From contig NC_037265.1 in the NCBI RefSeq assembly GCF_000002425.4, positions 8,395,455-8,459,454 of the forward strand: DNA of 64,000 bases, written 5' to 3'. Source of the DNA: Physcomitrium patens. Lineage: Eukaryota; Streptophyta; Bryopsida; Funariales; Funariaceae. The notes under the pieces were generated by a model. The model did no database searches. It saw only the letters and a program-made list of their open reading frames with translations, and was not told the origin of the DNA. This document shows positions 1-14,530 of the stretch, in pieces. The first letter of the stretch is position 1. Each line of letters opens with the position of its first letter. The position numbers and the translations under genes are program-made.

Positions 1-404
1 ATATTTATTAATAAATAAGTAATATCTAATAGCAAAAGAATAATTATATAATAAAATCTATTACCTTAATTCTTATTACAATTAGGCTAGCTTTTGCATC
101 CTAAAAAGAGACTTCTAGAGATTATATTGCTTTATATTTCATATTTTAATTTTATATTTTTTTATATTATATATTTGAATTTTTTATTAAAATTTAAGAT
201 TTGAGATTTTAATTTTTAGGATTTAAAATTTAGAATTAAAGATTATAAGACTAAAACAAACATATCAAAATTACAATAGGATTTAAATATTTTATAGCAA
301 ATTTATCTATTATATTTTCGTTGGTGTTATAAAGATAAAAAAATGGTTTGAAAATTGATAAATTAAATTGTTTATGCAAGTATAGAGGATAAAATTTCAA
401 ATAA
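1..404. other. AT-rich flank, no gene seen
   Basis: Very AT-rich sequence with many short stop-broken frames. The last five bases (400-404, AATAA) are the probable left target-site copy of element A. Confidence 0.5.
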
Positions 405-519
405 TGTCACAAACATAATTGGCATAGTTAAGAAGAATCAAGTAGATATAAATAAAAGTAGATAAATTAGATAATATCTTGTAAATTAGCTTCTTAGAAG
501 TTTTATAGATGTGGGTTTG

Positions 520-577
<58 letters not shown>

Positions 578-988
578 GTATATATATAATTTATAATTTA
601 AAAAATTATTCAATAAATTGATAGTTTATTGTATATATTGATTACTTGTGATATAAGTTGGCTATGTGGTATACATATAAGAAACTTGCCTTATAAGTTA
701 GACAAATGTCTCATAAAATGAACATGTGTTCGAAGTTTTATAGATTGATGCCATGTAGCTCTTAATTAGATAGTATATAAAGATACAAGAGTGAGACTTT
801 TTTCACTCTTATCAATTCTTTTCTTTCTTAGTTTCAAGAGTCTTTAATTTTTTAATATTTGATAGTAGCTATTCTAGCTTCTTCTTGAATATATATATAT
901 ATTTTTAATTTTTTTTTATCATTTCTATTTGATATACATCTCACTTATTTATTTATATTCTTTGAGTTCTTGTCCACTTGTCTTGACT
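405..988 (+). repeat. 5' LTR of element A
   Basis: Aligns by eye with the H LTR: a TGTCA start, the block near 660-800, a TATA-like tract near 770-780 followed by a degenerate GACAAGAGTG/CACTCTTGTC hairpin near 785-815, and the GAGTTCTTGTCC end near 965-975. An (AT)n tract at 524-570 expands it. The exact 3' edge is blurred by rearrangement. Confidence 0.75.
524..570. repeat. (TA)n microsatellite in the LTR of A
   Basis: Uninterrupted TA dinucleotide run. Similar runs occur at 9850-9899, 23661-23694, 55167-55204 and 62550-62580, and homopolymer T runs at 24208-24236 and 38981-39009. Confidence 0.95.
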
Positions 989-1129
989 AATATTGAACAT
1001 CTTTTTATCTATTATATTATTATAGCAAATTGAAATAAAGATTGCAATGATATAAATATAAGAATAAATCAAGAAATTAATGTTTATAATGCATTAATTC
1101 AATTTACTACTACAAAGAATAATAATTTT

Positions 1130-4100
1130 AATAAGAAGTGAAGATATAGAGATGATTGGAGTTGCTTCAACATCTACTAAATCATATTACTTCTCTTATG
1201 GTAGATACCTTTTAAGCATTAAAGAGCAAAGAAAATTGCTTTGCTTGAGAAATTTAATGGCACAAGATTAAAATTTCAAAGATTTATCAATCAAGCACAA
1301 ACAATGATTGAGCTTTAACTTCAAAGCTATTCAATTTTAAGATAATAAGTAAGGTTTATTAAAATTCTACTTTCAAATTTTACTTTATCATAGTTTTTAT
1401 CTTTTTTTAAATAACTTAATTTGATATTAAATAATTTAGAGGCTTTATGATAGAATTTTAATCTAATTATAGAAAATATGATATAATTTATATTACAACT
1501 AATAAGATATAAATTTTTTATTAAGTTAATTGATTAATAATATTATATATTTTACAAGATAAATTTTAATTGATATCAAGTAGAATGATATTACATTCAT
1601 TAACCAATTTTTCTACATATTATAATATGAGATAAAAAAATTGATGCTAAACTTATTTGATTGTCAAAAATTAAGTTAAGTAATTGACTTTGCTATAAAT
1701 TGTGACAATTGGCTTTTTGAATTTTGGTCTCAAAGTTGCATTTGTGGACTTCAATGTTTTTATAATTGAATAGAATTTTTTTTTTAATACATATATTTAA
1801 AAATAAAAGACATGTAAATTGCAATAGTATGTTTTTAATTTCTTAATAAGCAAGAAAAGTTGTGATATCATCAAAATTGATTGTGCTTATATTGTGGAGA
1901 ACTTAAGTACATTGCTCAATATTTTTCATTAAACAATACAACTACAAAATAAAGAGCATGGCTATTCAAGAAGATAATATGTTAAAAAATAAGTTTGTCT
2001 AACTACAATAGGGGTCAAGCCATTGAAAACATGTACAACAACTAATGAAGATCCTATTATCTCTTCAAAATCCTCTTCTTGTTTTATAGTAGATATTTAA
2101 TTAGGACCTAAAAATCACAAAGCAACAATTTTGTTAGATATAGGAGTCTTAACTTATTTTTTAAATGAAGACTTTTTTAAAAGATATAGAATATCTTTAG
2201 TATATAAAAAAAAAACTTATATATATAAAAGTCATGTATGATTTTTCTTTGTCTTTTAGAATTATCACTTATGAAACTATTCATATAGATTTTGCAACAA
2301 ATGGTCATTACAATTTAGTGATATTCCATATTATTAGATTTTTTTTAATCCAATAATTTCAGATTTATTATGAAATTTTTTTTAATAGAACATATTTTTT
2401 ATAATATATATTTTTTCAAAGCATAATTAAGTATTATTTAATTAAATAAAAAATTATAAGCCTAATACAATCAAATTCTTATTATAGATACAAGAACTTT
2501 TATAAATAATATAAAAAATATTACATTTTGTTATTTATGCCATATCTATTTTTAATAATAAAAAGAATTAAGGCATTTCAAGCTAATATCAAGATTATCA
2601 AGATATTTTTAAGAAAAAGAATGCAAATATTTTTTTCAAGTATCATCCTTATAATTGCTCAATTGACTTTAAAGAAGGAATTCAATTGCCATTTGGACCA
2701 ATCTACAATTTATTATAAAATGAATTGGCTAAACTTATAGAATAAATTAATAAAAATTTGACCAATAAATGCATATACCATTTAAAATCTCTAACAAAAG
2801 CTCATATTTTTTTGATAAAGAAAATATATAAATCACTATGGATGAATGTAGATTATCAAAAATTAAATGAGATCACCATAAAAAATATGTACCTTCTTGT
2901 TTTAATATTAAGACTTCTTGATTAATTGAATTAAGATAAAATTTCTATAAAAATAAATCTACAAAGAATATACAACTTGATATGCATTGAAGAAATAGGT
3001 GAATAAAAAATTATATTTTGAATTAGGAATAAATATTTTGAATATAGTATCATATTATTTGAAGCCACAAATATACTAATTGATATTTAGCATCTAATGA
3101 ATAATATTTTTTGATATTTTTTAGATGATTTTTTTTTTGTTATTTAGACAATATTTTAATCCATTCTAAGAATACAAAAAAAAAAAAAAATAGAACTTCA
3201 TGTCCATTATATACTACAAAAACTAAAAGATGCAAGATTATATGTTAATATAGAAAAATATATATTTTACAAAATTTAAGTTGATTTCTTAAGATAAATC
3301 ATTTCAATTAATGATCTTGTAATAGATACTAAAAAAGGTCAAATAATTATGAAAAATAATAAAAAATATCAAAAGTTTTTTAGAATTAGCTAGTTATTCT
3401 CAAATTTTTTATTAAGATTTTTTTTCAAATCATAACTATACTTACATATTTGACTTGTAAAAAAAAACCTTAAATGGATTAAAGAAGCTAAAGCAACACT
3501 TGAAGCTCTAAAGACGACTTTTATTATAGTTCTATTCTTATATCAAGTTGATTTTTTTAAGATATTTTTTATAAAAATAATCACATTGGACTATGCTTTA
3601 GATGTAGTATTATTATAAATGTAAGAAAATGATAAACTTTATTTTATAGTCTTTCATTTAAGATTTTTTTAAAAAATTAAGATTAATTACAAGATCTATG
3701 ATAAAAAGCCTCTTTTAATTATAAATTAATTTCAAGAGTGTCATCAATAATTGGGAGGCATTTTTAGTCTTATAACTATTTATATAAATTACAAGCACTT
3801 CAAGTAATTTATGTCAATACATGTTTTAAATCATTTCCAAGTCCATTGGAGTATGTTCTTGTTAAGATTTATATTTAATATCACTTATTGGCTAAAAAAG
3901 TAAGATTTATTTGATATTATTTTTAAATATTCTTATCTTGTATTAAAATAAAGAGATGCAACTTTTTGGTTAATTACAAACCATTCTTTTGAAGCTAAAA
4001 CAATTCCATCTTTGAGCAATGAAATAAATGGTGATTATTTATTTAATCTTTTTTAATCAAGTTTATTCAAGAATGTCCTCAAATCTTCTCGTATATAATA

Positions 4101-6003
4101 TTAAAAATAGTTCTTTTAAATCTTGTAATACTTCTAAGTTTTAATTCAAGAATAATCTATTTTATTTTAAGAAATGCTTATATATTTGAGATGATGAAAC
4201 AAAATTACAAGTTCTTCAAGCTTTTTACAACATTTTTAGTTTTAAGATATTTTAGATATAATAAGACTTCAAAGCTTATCTCAAGAAGTTTTTAATAGTC
4301 TTAAATATAAAAAATAGTTAAAGACTTTATACAATCATGTAATATTTGTTGAAGATCAAAAATTCCTTATCATCAATCTTAAAAACTTTTCTAACTATAA
4401 TATATACCACAAAAATTAGAGTTCTTAGTTTCTATGGATTTTATCACATATTTTTTTAATCTCAAGTTCTTATGACTTTATATTCATGATAGTATATTTT
4501 TTTTATTAAAATAATATAATTTTTATCATGTATAAAATCTATCATAGGTGAAGAAATAATTAAACTTTTCATTGACAATATTTATTGTTATCATAGATTA
4601 TTAAAAGATATTATATCATATAAAAAGATTTAATTTTTATGAATATTTTAAAGAATTATTTTTTTAATATGTTGAAGGTGGATATAAAACTATCTTTGGC
4701 TTTTTATCTCTAATTTATTGGACAAAAAAAATCAAAAAATCAAATATTAGAAAAATATCTAATATATACCATCAATAACCACCAAAATGATTGAATAATT
4801 TTTTTGCTAATAGGAAAATTTGCCTACAATAATACAATACATTCTTCTATTTAATAATCTTTATTCTATACTAACTATGGTTGTCATCTATAATTTAATA
4901 CTTTTTATTTTGTAAAAAATAATAATCTTAAAGAAAAAGATTTTATAAGGTATTTATCAAAGTTTAATAATAAAGGCTCAACTAAAAGAAGCTTATAAAC
5001 AAAAAAATATTAATATATATTTTTATTACAAAAAAAAACCTTAATTCTATGTTGGTGATAAGATATGGTTATTTTTTCATAATATTAAAATTATTATTTT
5101 TTATAATAAGTTAGATTACTATGGACTAAGAACATTTTTTATTTACAAATAATTTAATTTATATTGCATATTAATTATACCTACCAAAGTCTACAAAGAT
5201 TTATTGCATATTGTATATATATATTTTTTTTGAGCCATAGAAGACAATGTGTATGTATTAGAAAGAAGAAAAATATTACTTTTTTATGTAGAAATTGATA
5301 ATAGTAAAGAAATTGAGATAGAAGACATCTTAGATTCAAGGTAGCACCAAAATAGGTTGAAATATCTTTTATATTGATACAAATATGATATTAATAGATA
5401 TGCATATGAACTATTTAAGAATCTTGCAAATGCAACAAAGAAGGTTGATGCTTTTTATTGATGACATCTTTTATAATTAAGATAAAGATTTAAAAAAAAA
5501 CATTTGTCATAAAGTAAAATAGGTTCAATGAAAATTACATTATATACTCTATTATTATTTGTTATTTTTTTATATCTATAATACCAAAGAAATGAAGAAT
5601 TAATAACCAACCAATTCAAATAAGAAGCTATTATTTGTTTATTTATTAGACAAAGCATTGAAATTATCTTAACTTTTTAGACATTGTAATAGAAGTGAAG
5701 ACCATCAAAAATGATATGTTCTTCTTTAAATAGATGGTAGAACACAATGTATTTGATATTACAACCTTAGAAGAGACCTTCAATGTTTGGTGATATTATT
5801 AAAGATAAGAAATACTCTTAATAGTGTTCCAAATGTTTTGTTTGAGAGAAATTTTGAAGGCCTAAATAATGATCAAATAACATAATGGTCTTCCTTCTTT
5901 AGTATGACACATTATCGATTGTTGAAAAGACCTATTAATTAGCTTCGAAAGGAACAAATATTAAAATATCTGACAAATATAATTTGTTGCATCTTTGAAT
6001 CCT
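1130..6003 (+). pseudogene. Decayed gag-pol-ORF3 of element A
   Basis: Collinear with element H. The gag stretch matching H begins near 1130; the CCHC zinc-knuckle region is near 1885-1935; the gag stop TAG and the pol start context are near 2005-2035; the protease is near 2100-2170; reverse transcriptase about 2580-3360; RNase H about 3460-3960; integrase about 4190-4860; chromodomain about 5290-5460; third ORF about 5690-6000. Every segment carries several in-frame stops and indels. The gag N-terminal half is of the H type, not the B/C type. Confidence 0.75.
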
Positions 6004-6054
6004 GAATATATGTTCACCTTTCTTTGTAGATCTTATCCATAGAAACAAAGATAA

Positions 6055-6414
6055 TGTCTCAAAGATAATCAATACTAAAAATTATCTAAATAAAAAAAAT
6101 TAGGTAGATATAAGATAAAGTAAGTAAATTAGATAATATCTTATAGAGTAGTTTTTTAAAAGCTTTATAGATGCACATTTGATTTTATATATATTTTTAG
6201 GTGATTGGTAGGTTAAAAACTTAGCCACATGTTACACATATAAGAAACTTACCTTCCAAGTTAGAATTATATTCTATAAGTCAAACATGTGTTTGAGGTC
6301 TTCTAAAATAATACTATGTAGCTCTTAATTAGATAGAATATCTAAAAATAAGATTAAGGCCCTCCTCACTTTAGTCAATTCATTTCTTCTATTTAGTTTA
6401 GTTTCAAGAGTCTT
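6055..6414 (+). repeat. 3' LTR of element A, left part
   Basis: Begins TGTCTC at 6055 and matches the A 5' LTR until 6414, where the C element LTR begins (TGTTAAG at 6415). The remainder of this LTR is at 22833-22973. The insertion flanks GTCTT (6410-6414) and GGCTC (22833-22837) are a plausible decayed 5-bp duplication. Confidence 0.75.
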
Positions 6415-8250
6415 TGTTAAGAACATGAATCTTGAAGAACTAAAAGATTAAGACATTCTTGAATCATTCAAAAAGACTAGATAATCACTCAAAGTTAATG
6501 TAATATTAAACTAGAATGGCTATTGCCAAAGACAAGAATACTAAAAAGTCTTCAAAATAAGATTAAGGACTAAAAAGACATTGACAAGAGTGAAGAAGGC
6601 TTCACTCTTGCATCCATATATACTCTTAATTAGAAGCTATATAGCAATATCCTATATGACCTCTAAAATATGTTAACTTTAAAAGACACGTATTTTAACT
6701 TGTAAGATAAGTTTTATATATGTGCGCCACATAGTTAGCTTATTTTATAAGCTATCAACATGTGGTTAACTTATTGATTAAATTTTTAACCTACCAATCA
6801 ACTACAAACAAATATAAAATCAAAACAATGTCTATGAAGCTTCTAAGAAGCTATTCTAAAAAATATTATGAAATAAATCTATTTTTATCTACTTTTATTT
6901 AATGATATAGATAAATATTAGAATAAATATGTATGTTTGTTGTTGTATTATGTATATTCTTATTTGAGAATGCATCAAGCATCTACCTGTAAAAAATAAG
7001 TAAAAATGTAGAAATAATCCTATCAAATCTAATAGAATCTTAAATAAATTTTAATCAATCCAACATAAATTTAAAAGAAGTTATAAAAGAAATACAAAGA
7101 AGTTCTAAACTAATCTCAAAGAAAAATAAGAAGAAATCTTTAAAAAATAACAATAATTCTTTAAAAAAATACTAGAAATATAAATTTTTATAGAAATAAT
7201 AAAAAACTTGAAAAAATACTAAAAATAAAATTCTCAATGTATCCTAATAAACTCCTAATTTAATCTTAATTAAAATATTAATGAATCTTAATCAAATCTT
7301 AGATCATATTTTAATTAAAATTCTAATTGAAATCCTAATTAAATCTTAGGTCAAATCCTAATAAAATCCTCAATTCTAAGAAAATCTTAAATCAAATCTT
7401 AAGCAAATCCTAATCAAATTCTAAATCTTAAATAAACTCTTAACAAATCCAATAGCATATTGAAACCTCAACAAGTAATGATTCAGTTATTGATATCAGT
7501 TCGAAATTTGTACACTTCTTAATATCTTAATTAGAAACACTCACTAACCTTCAAATTCCAATTTTTTAAACCTCAATCCATAAAAACTCTCTTATACTTT
7601 AATTTAATTATTTAATTGACCTCAAAATTTTCATACACGATTACAACTAGTACACCAACACACTATCCAAATTCCACTCACACATACTATAGAACTCAAG
7701 AAATCTTGAAATTTTAAAACATATTTTTATTTCTCAAAATTTAAACCAATTAAAAAAATTAATAATTTTGGAAATCCTTCAAAATTTCAATATTGATTCA
7801 AATAACATAAAATAAATGTTTAAAAATCTCTCTTTTTATCTACTCTTGAATCCTAATCTCCAATCTACAAAAGAACCTCGGAATTGCCATATAGATGTAA
7901 TTTTGTATCTTGAAGTTTTGATTTTGATCTTGATTGACAACCGATCTTTTTTTGAATATCAATTTTTGATAATTTGAAGTAAGTTTTTTTTTAATCCATT
8001 ATTATTATTATTTATTTAAATATGCCTATATATATTTCTTATCTCATTTACTTTGATTTGGCTTATTTATGCCTCTACAAAGTAAATAGAAGTTTCTTCT
8101 ATAAAAGACAATATAAAGACTAAGATTTTTACTATGTTTTTATCATTTATCTCTATTTTTCTATTACATCTTTTTATTAGGCTCTTCTATAATAATATCT
8201 ATATTTTTATTTTTTACTATATAATTGTGTTATCATACAATACTGTAATA
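6415..8250 (-). repeat. 3' LTR of element C, interrupted by E1
   Basis: The LTR body runs 6415-6939 and resumes at 8241-8250, followed at once by the complement of a polypurine tract (TTACCTCCC). The plus-strand TTGACAAGAGTG at 6581-6592 is the complement of the predicted transcript start of this minus-strand element. Confidence 0.75.
6940..8240. mobile_element. Repeat E, copy 1 (nonautonomous transposon, decayed)
   Basis: About 1.3 kb, homologous along its length to 44611-46250. The left end TTGTTGTATTATG matches TTGTCATAATACG of copy 2, and the right end GTGTTATCATAC matches GTGTTACAACAC. The middle (about 7245-7450) is a C-to-T-decayed version of the telomere-like tract of copy 2. No coding frame of note. 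The flanking duplication is too decayed to read with confidence. Confidence 0.65.
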
Positions 8251-9847
8251 TTACCTCCCATTCTAAAAATGAGTTCTATGAGGAGCGGTCATCATAAATT
8301 GAAGAAATCCAAGATGTGGAAAATTATGTTTGTTACATATTTTGAACTTTGTTTTCTTCAAATATAATAGATGGATCTTTTTAGGCATTGATAGTGTTTC
8401 ATACAAGGACAAAAATACTATTATGTTATTTGATTATTATTGAGGCTTTTATAACTTTTTTCAAATAAAATATTTGAAACATTGTCAAAAGTCATTCTTA
8501 CCTCTAATAAAATCACCAAACATCAAGAGTCTCTTCAAAGATTGTAATATCAAACACATTATATCTTGCCATCTATTTAAAGAAAGATATGTCATTTTTG
8601 AGGACTTTCATCTCAATTATGTTATCTTGAAGGTTGTAAGAATTATAATGTTTTGTCCAATAAATAAGTAAGTAAAAGTTCTTGAGTTGAATCTGCTAGT
8701 TGTTGGTTCTCCATCTTCTTCGTATCATACATATATAAAAGTTACAAACAAAAGTAAAAGATAGCATATTATCTTTTTTAGATCTTATTTCTTTTATAAC
8801 AAATTTTTTCTATTTTTCATCTTAATTTTGATGGATATTGAAAATGAAAAGCTTCAACTTTCTTTATAGTATTTACAAGATTTTTTACTAACTTTCATGT
8901 ACATTCACTAATATTTTATCCATGCTTATGAGCAAGATATTTTAATCTATTTTTCTATTGCCTTATATCTAAGACTTCTTCCATCTTGAATTCTTGAATA
9001 TTAACCATTTTTATAAGAAGAAATGGTATTTGTCTTCTTTGTTGGATATTCATTGTCTTATATGGCTAAAAAAAAAACACATAGAATATATAATGGAGCT
9101 TTATAGACTTAAGTAGATGTAATTGATAAGCAATAGAATTGGCTTATTTAAAAATAAGAAAAGGTCTAAGCCTACAATAGTCCAACTTGTCACAAAGACA
9201 ACTAATATTCATATTGCGACGAAGTAACTATATCTTTTCATCCATATTATATTGTGTTTTATTCTTACAATTAGCATTTGCATTGATTTTTTGTTGTTCT
9301 TGAGCTTCCTTTAATTGCGCCATTATTGTTGTATGTAGCTTTAGTAAATGATTTTCCAAAAATTTCATTGCAAAATTATCAACTTTTAAAAAGTCAAAAG
9401 TATCAAGTCATTGATGGTAACTATAATTGCCAAATAAAGGTGTTTGCTGAGTGAAAAAATGTACTCAATTATTATATGTAAACTTAGAAAATAACAAAAG
9501 AGTTATCCAAATACTTTGATAATATTTAATATTACACCTCAAACACTACTTTAGAACTTGATTCACCTATTCCATTTGTCTATTGATTTGAAGATGAAAA
9601 GTCAAAGAGAGTTTTATATTCACTTTTAAAATCTTAAAAAAAATTCTCCAAAATCTTGATACAAATTGAAACTTATAAGTATCATGAGACTCAAAAGAAT
9701 TATTCTTGATATTATAAATAAGAAGATCAAAAGACATGCTTGATTAAACTTACTTGATAAAGATTGAATCAATAATTAATATTGATTTTATTGCTCAAAG
9801 ATGAAAATGCTCCAACTTCAAGAAAATAGTTTTTTGTTGATCAAAAG

Positions 9848-9849
<2 letters not shown>

Positions 9850-9899
<50 letters not shown>
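9850..9899. repeat. (TA)n microsatellite inside element C
   Basis: A pure TA run expanded within the integrase/RNase H relic of C. Confidence 0.95.
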
Positions 9900-9903
<4 letters not shown>

Positions 9904-12900
9904 GTACAAAATAAGAAAATCTAAAAAGGATATTTGATAATTTTTTTTTTTTTTGGATCAATAAATAATCTTGAAATTAAATCTTGATAAAGACATGCTC
10001 CAATGGGCTTGGCAATAATTCAAACCACGTGTCAATATGAAGTACTTGAGGTTCTTGTGATTTGTATACATAATGAATGAATTAAAAATGCCTTCTAGAT
10101 AATGACGCCATTTTTGAAATAAATTCATAATTTCAAGAAGTTCTTTATTATAGATCTTATAATTAATCTTAATTATTGAAAATTTCTAGGAAAAAAAAAT
10201 ATTGGATGAAGCTTGTCATTTGTTTTTATTTCTGATAATACAATACATATAGTAAAGTTTGATGCATCTATTTCCATAAAAAATACCTTAAAAAAATTGA
10301 TGAAATAAAAAATTGGTATAAAATAAATGATGTCTTGAAGGTATCAAAAGATGCTTCAACTTCATTGCTTTACTTAAATTTATATTTACATATCAAGCAT
10401 GTAAGAAGAAGTGAAATTTGAATTTTTTTTTGATAAAGATTCTATAATAATTGGCAAATTTCAAAAAATATTGTATATCTTTGATTCTTTTTGAAATCTT
10501 TCAATCTATAATAGTTTGAATTTTTTTTGGATTCATAATCAAAATAATGTATTTTAAAAAGTCAACTTAAGTGGTGTAGAATACATACTTTTTTTTTTTA
10601 GTATATATTTCTAAGTTTTTGTAACATATAACAAACATGAAATTTAAGCTCTTTTATGTTTTTAGAATAGATTAGAATGTCATCTAAATAATAGATAATA
10701 AAATTATTTAAAAAATTATAAAAAATATCATTCATGAGATTTTGAAATGCAGCTGGTCTATTTATAAGTCCAAAAGGTATGATATTATATTTGAAATATT
10801 TATATTTAATTTAGAAAAAAAAATTCCATTCATCTCTTTTGATGTGGATTAAGTTGTATGTACTTTGTAAATCTATTTTTGTGTAGATCTTTGCTTGATT
10901 GAATTGATGAAGAAATCTTAAAATCAAAGGTAGAAAATATCTATTCTTGATAGTGATCTTATTAAGTTCCCAATAGTCTATACATATCTACAATGATTCA
11001 TCTTTTTTCTTTACAAAATAAGATAGGAGCTCTTGTTAGAGACTTCAACTGGCATATGAAGTTTTTAGCCAAATTTTCTTCAATATACTCTTTTAGTGCA
11101 ACTAACTCATTTTACGATAAGCTATAGATTGATCTAAATGATGATTGAGTTCCTTATAAATCAAGTGAACAATCATAAGACTAATACTCTAGGAAAATAT
11201 TAACATTTTTTATTTTAAAAACAACTTAAAAATCTTAATATTAGCTATGAATATCACTTGATGATTTTTTATCATAAAGAATAGGCAAGATATATATAAC
11301 AAAAGATAATCCTTCTTTTTTCGTAGTAATAAATTTTTTTTGCACCTACTAGTAAGAGTTTGGATGTACTAGGCTTGTATATTTCTACTTGGCTAACAAA
11401 ATTTTGAATCAAACTACAAGAAAAGTCAAGGTTACAAGAAATCCAATCTATTTAAAAATTATACTCTTTTAACAAAGGTAATTTGAAAATAATTAGATTA
11501 GATAAAGATCTTATTATATTAAATATTATTATACTATTATAATCTCTAATTCTAACATATAAAGAAATAATTTCATAGATAAATTCTATAGAAGAGAACA
11601 AACAATCATTCGTGGCTTTTACATGTATAGGTTTAATTTTTTGATTAAAAATATTTCTTATTTTTTGACAAAAATTTTGTCTATAAAACATGCTAAGGCT
11701 TTTAAATCTAATAAGGCTAAGACTTTGTGATTCTTTGGTTTTAAATAAATCTCTATTATAAAATAAGATGAGAAATCTAAGGAGAGAATAGGACCTTTAT
11801 TAGGAATTACATAAGATTTCAATTGCATGGTTCATATTGTAGCTAGAAAAACTTGTTTTCCAAGACGTTGTCTTCTTTTGCAACCATGCTCCTCATTTTG
11901 TGATTGCATTGTTTCTTTGGACAATATTGAGTAGTGTATTTAGCTTCTCCACAATATAAGCATAAGTCCTCTTGATGATGTAAAATCTTTTTCCGCTTCA
12001 TGAGGGGATTAAAATGATGTTGTGTTGTAATTCGGCTACTATATGAAAATAATATATATAAATATTTAATATACAATTTTCTATAGAATATAATAAGAGC
12101 TACATTATTAAATTTTAGTTAATTACAAAATATAGTTAGATTATTATTTTAAAGTAGTTAGTTTAAAAAGGCTATTATTGAGATTGATTTTATGTTGATA
12201 ATAGTTTTTATATATTTAGAGCCATCTTTATTAGGCATTGGTGATTCTTGAAATCTTATTTTATTTCTTTTATTTGATATTTAAGACATATATTATGTAG
12301 ATCTTATATGAAAAAGAATTAGAGAGGAATTTAGGTAGAAAAAAGAATAATTAAGATATTCATATAGATGAATAGAGATGGATGATGAAAATCTCTATTT
12401 TTATTAGCTAAAATTCATGTCCAATAGACTTCAAAGAGACTGCTTAAGGCCTTATTAAGAATTAGGATTACTCTTTAAATATAAAAAAGTTTTATCAATA
12501 TAATATCTTTTGATATTATTATATTTATTTAGCTCCTATAATAAAAATACATCACTTATCAAAACTTGTTCAATGAATTAAAGCTAAACTCTCTATGTGA
12601 GCTCTCAATTATACTCTAAAATTTAAATTTTTGTTATTTTCCTATTTTATGATAATTAAATATGTTAGATTAGGATTTATTTAAGTAGAATTTAGTTTTA
12701 TAGAATTTTTAGGATTACAACCCTTGATGGTATAAATCATAGTCCAATTCCTTGAATTAGGTTAATTAGGACTAAAGTGATAAGAGTTAGAAAATTAGAA
12801 TAGTAACTTATTTAGTTTAATAATTTAGAGGTTGTTAGTCATTACTATAAGGATTGACTAAAAGCCTATGAATACATATATAATCATTCACATGATTTAG

Positions 12901-13780
12901 GAGTTGGAATTATAATTCTCTAAAAGATTTAGGGAAGTTAGCAATGGTAATTTTGGATTTTCCTCCAAATTCGACAAATTTAAGCGGCATGGTGGTTCTT
13001 TTACTTAATGGGAGTCTTTTTAATGCAATGGTGGCACCGGATTTACCATATGGAGTGAAGAAAAGAAGATCAGCAACCTCTCCTTCAAATTACAAGAGAA
13101 GCAATGAAATTCTCATTTTGAAGAATTTCACAAAAATTGCCAAGATCTTTGTAAGTAAAAACTTCCATGAAAATTATAATTGAGCATGGATTGAGGCATG
13201 TGAGTAGTCGATCTTAGCTTAAAAAGATGTTTTGAATACAATAGTGAAGTTAGATTTACAAAAAAAACGATTTCTTGACCACTTACAAGAGCCATCAGCC
13301 TTGGTAACGAGATTGGCTCTTGGATGAATGAAGGCCGTAGATCTAGATTAGGGATCTTGAAAATAGAGGGTGGAGATGTAGCCACCCTTCTATGAGCCTC
13401 CACTCAATTGTACAAGAGAGGCTTGGTTTTCCAAGCTCTCTCTCTCTCCTCTTTTGGGTGAAAGGCGGAGCTGTACCAAAATTTGGCCAAAATCCTAATC
13501 TTAATTTTATTTAGATTTTAATTCTCATTGTGAACCTTGTGATTGTGTATGTAAGGATTTTTCATTGTGAAGGATGGTCATTAAGTTTTAAAATATGTTT
13601 CATTGAGGTAGATATCTCCTCGGCCTTTCAAATACCCAAAAGGTTTCAAGGGCCTCGGATATTCTTCAATCAGTCATTCAATTTATGTTTTTTCAATTTG
13701 AGATTCTGAGCAGTTTTATTTTTTGTTGTTATATTTCCAACAAGATAAGACTTGCTTGATTTGGAGTAAGAAGGAATTTT

Positions 13781-14180
13781 TGGTGAATTTCTGAGTTTGA
13801 GGGAGTCGACTGCCTCTGCAGTTTGAATCAATCGAGTTTGGAAGGGAATTTCTCAGTGCCTAGTGATTGGATTTATTTGAAATTTTGGAAGCATCAAGCT
13901 TTATAAGCTAAGATCTGTAAGACACAAATTTTGTTGAATTTGAAGACAATTTGAATTTTTAGTGAATTTCTAAGTAAAGAGGGTTGGTCACCACAGCAGT
14001 TTGGATCACTCAACTTTAAAGGAGAAATTCTCACGATTGGGTCATTAGATTGCAACAAGGATTGTTGGATCAAAAGCGTCTTTAAGTCAGCCTTGCAACA
14101 AGCTAAGAATCATTCAAATTGAAGCTGTTGACAAATTTTGGCGAATTTTGGAGTAGAAGGGGATCACTGCCTTCAATCCT
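13781..14180. repeat. Three imperfect repeats, 180-bp period
   Basis: The motif GTGAATTT/GCGAATTT plus matching downstream text (a CAGTTTGRATCA-type block, then AAATTCTCA) recurs at 13781, 13961 and about 14141. The spacing is close to 180 bp and the copies have diverged considerably. The third copy is cut short. Confidence 0.6.
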
Positions 14181-14284
14181 TACGTGTTGTCAAGGTACCT
14201 TCGCTTTTACCTCTCTCACTTTATTTTTACTATCGTCTTCTCAGTGACTTGTAAGCTCCACATTTCACTTTTTGGCTAATTAAT

Positions 14285-14530
14285 TTTAAATTTTAACTTT
14301 TAACCTTTAATATTTTAACTTTTAACTTTAACTTTTAACTTTTAATTTTAACTTTTCACTTAACCTTTAATTTTAACTTTTAACCTACTTTGTTTACTTA
14401 ACTTTTTAATTTTAACTTTTAACTTTTAACTTTTTAATCTTAATTTTTATTTTTATTTTTATTTTTTAAACTTAACTTTTAACTTTGTTTTTAATTCAAA
14501 CTTAAGTTTTTATTTTTATGGTCAATTAAT
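14285..14530. repeat. TTTTAAC-type short tandem tract
   Basis: Degenerate array of AACTTTT/TTTTAAC heptamers with interspersed TTTTTA units, inside the 2.8-kb insertion. Confidence 0.85.

Noticed and set aside
13781..14180. CRISPR-like periodic repeat
   Set aside because: Units are long, diverged, only three in number and in a plant nuclear context inside an insertion.
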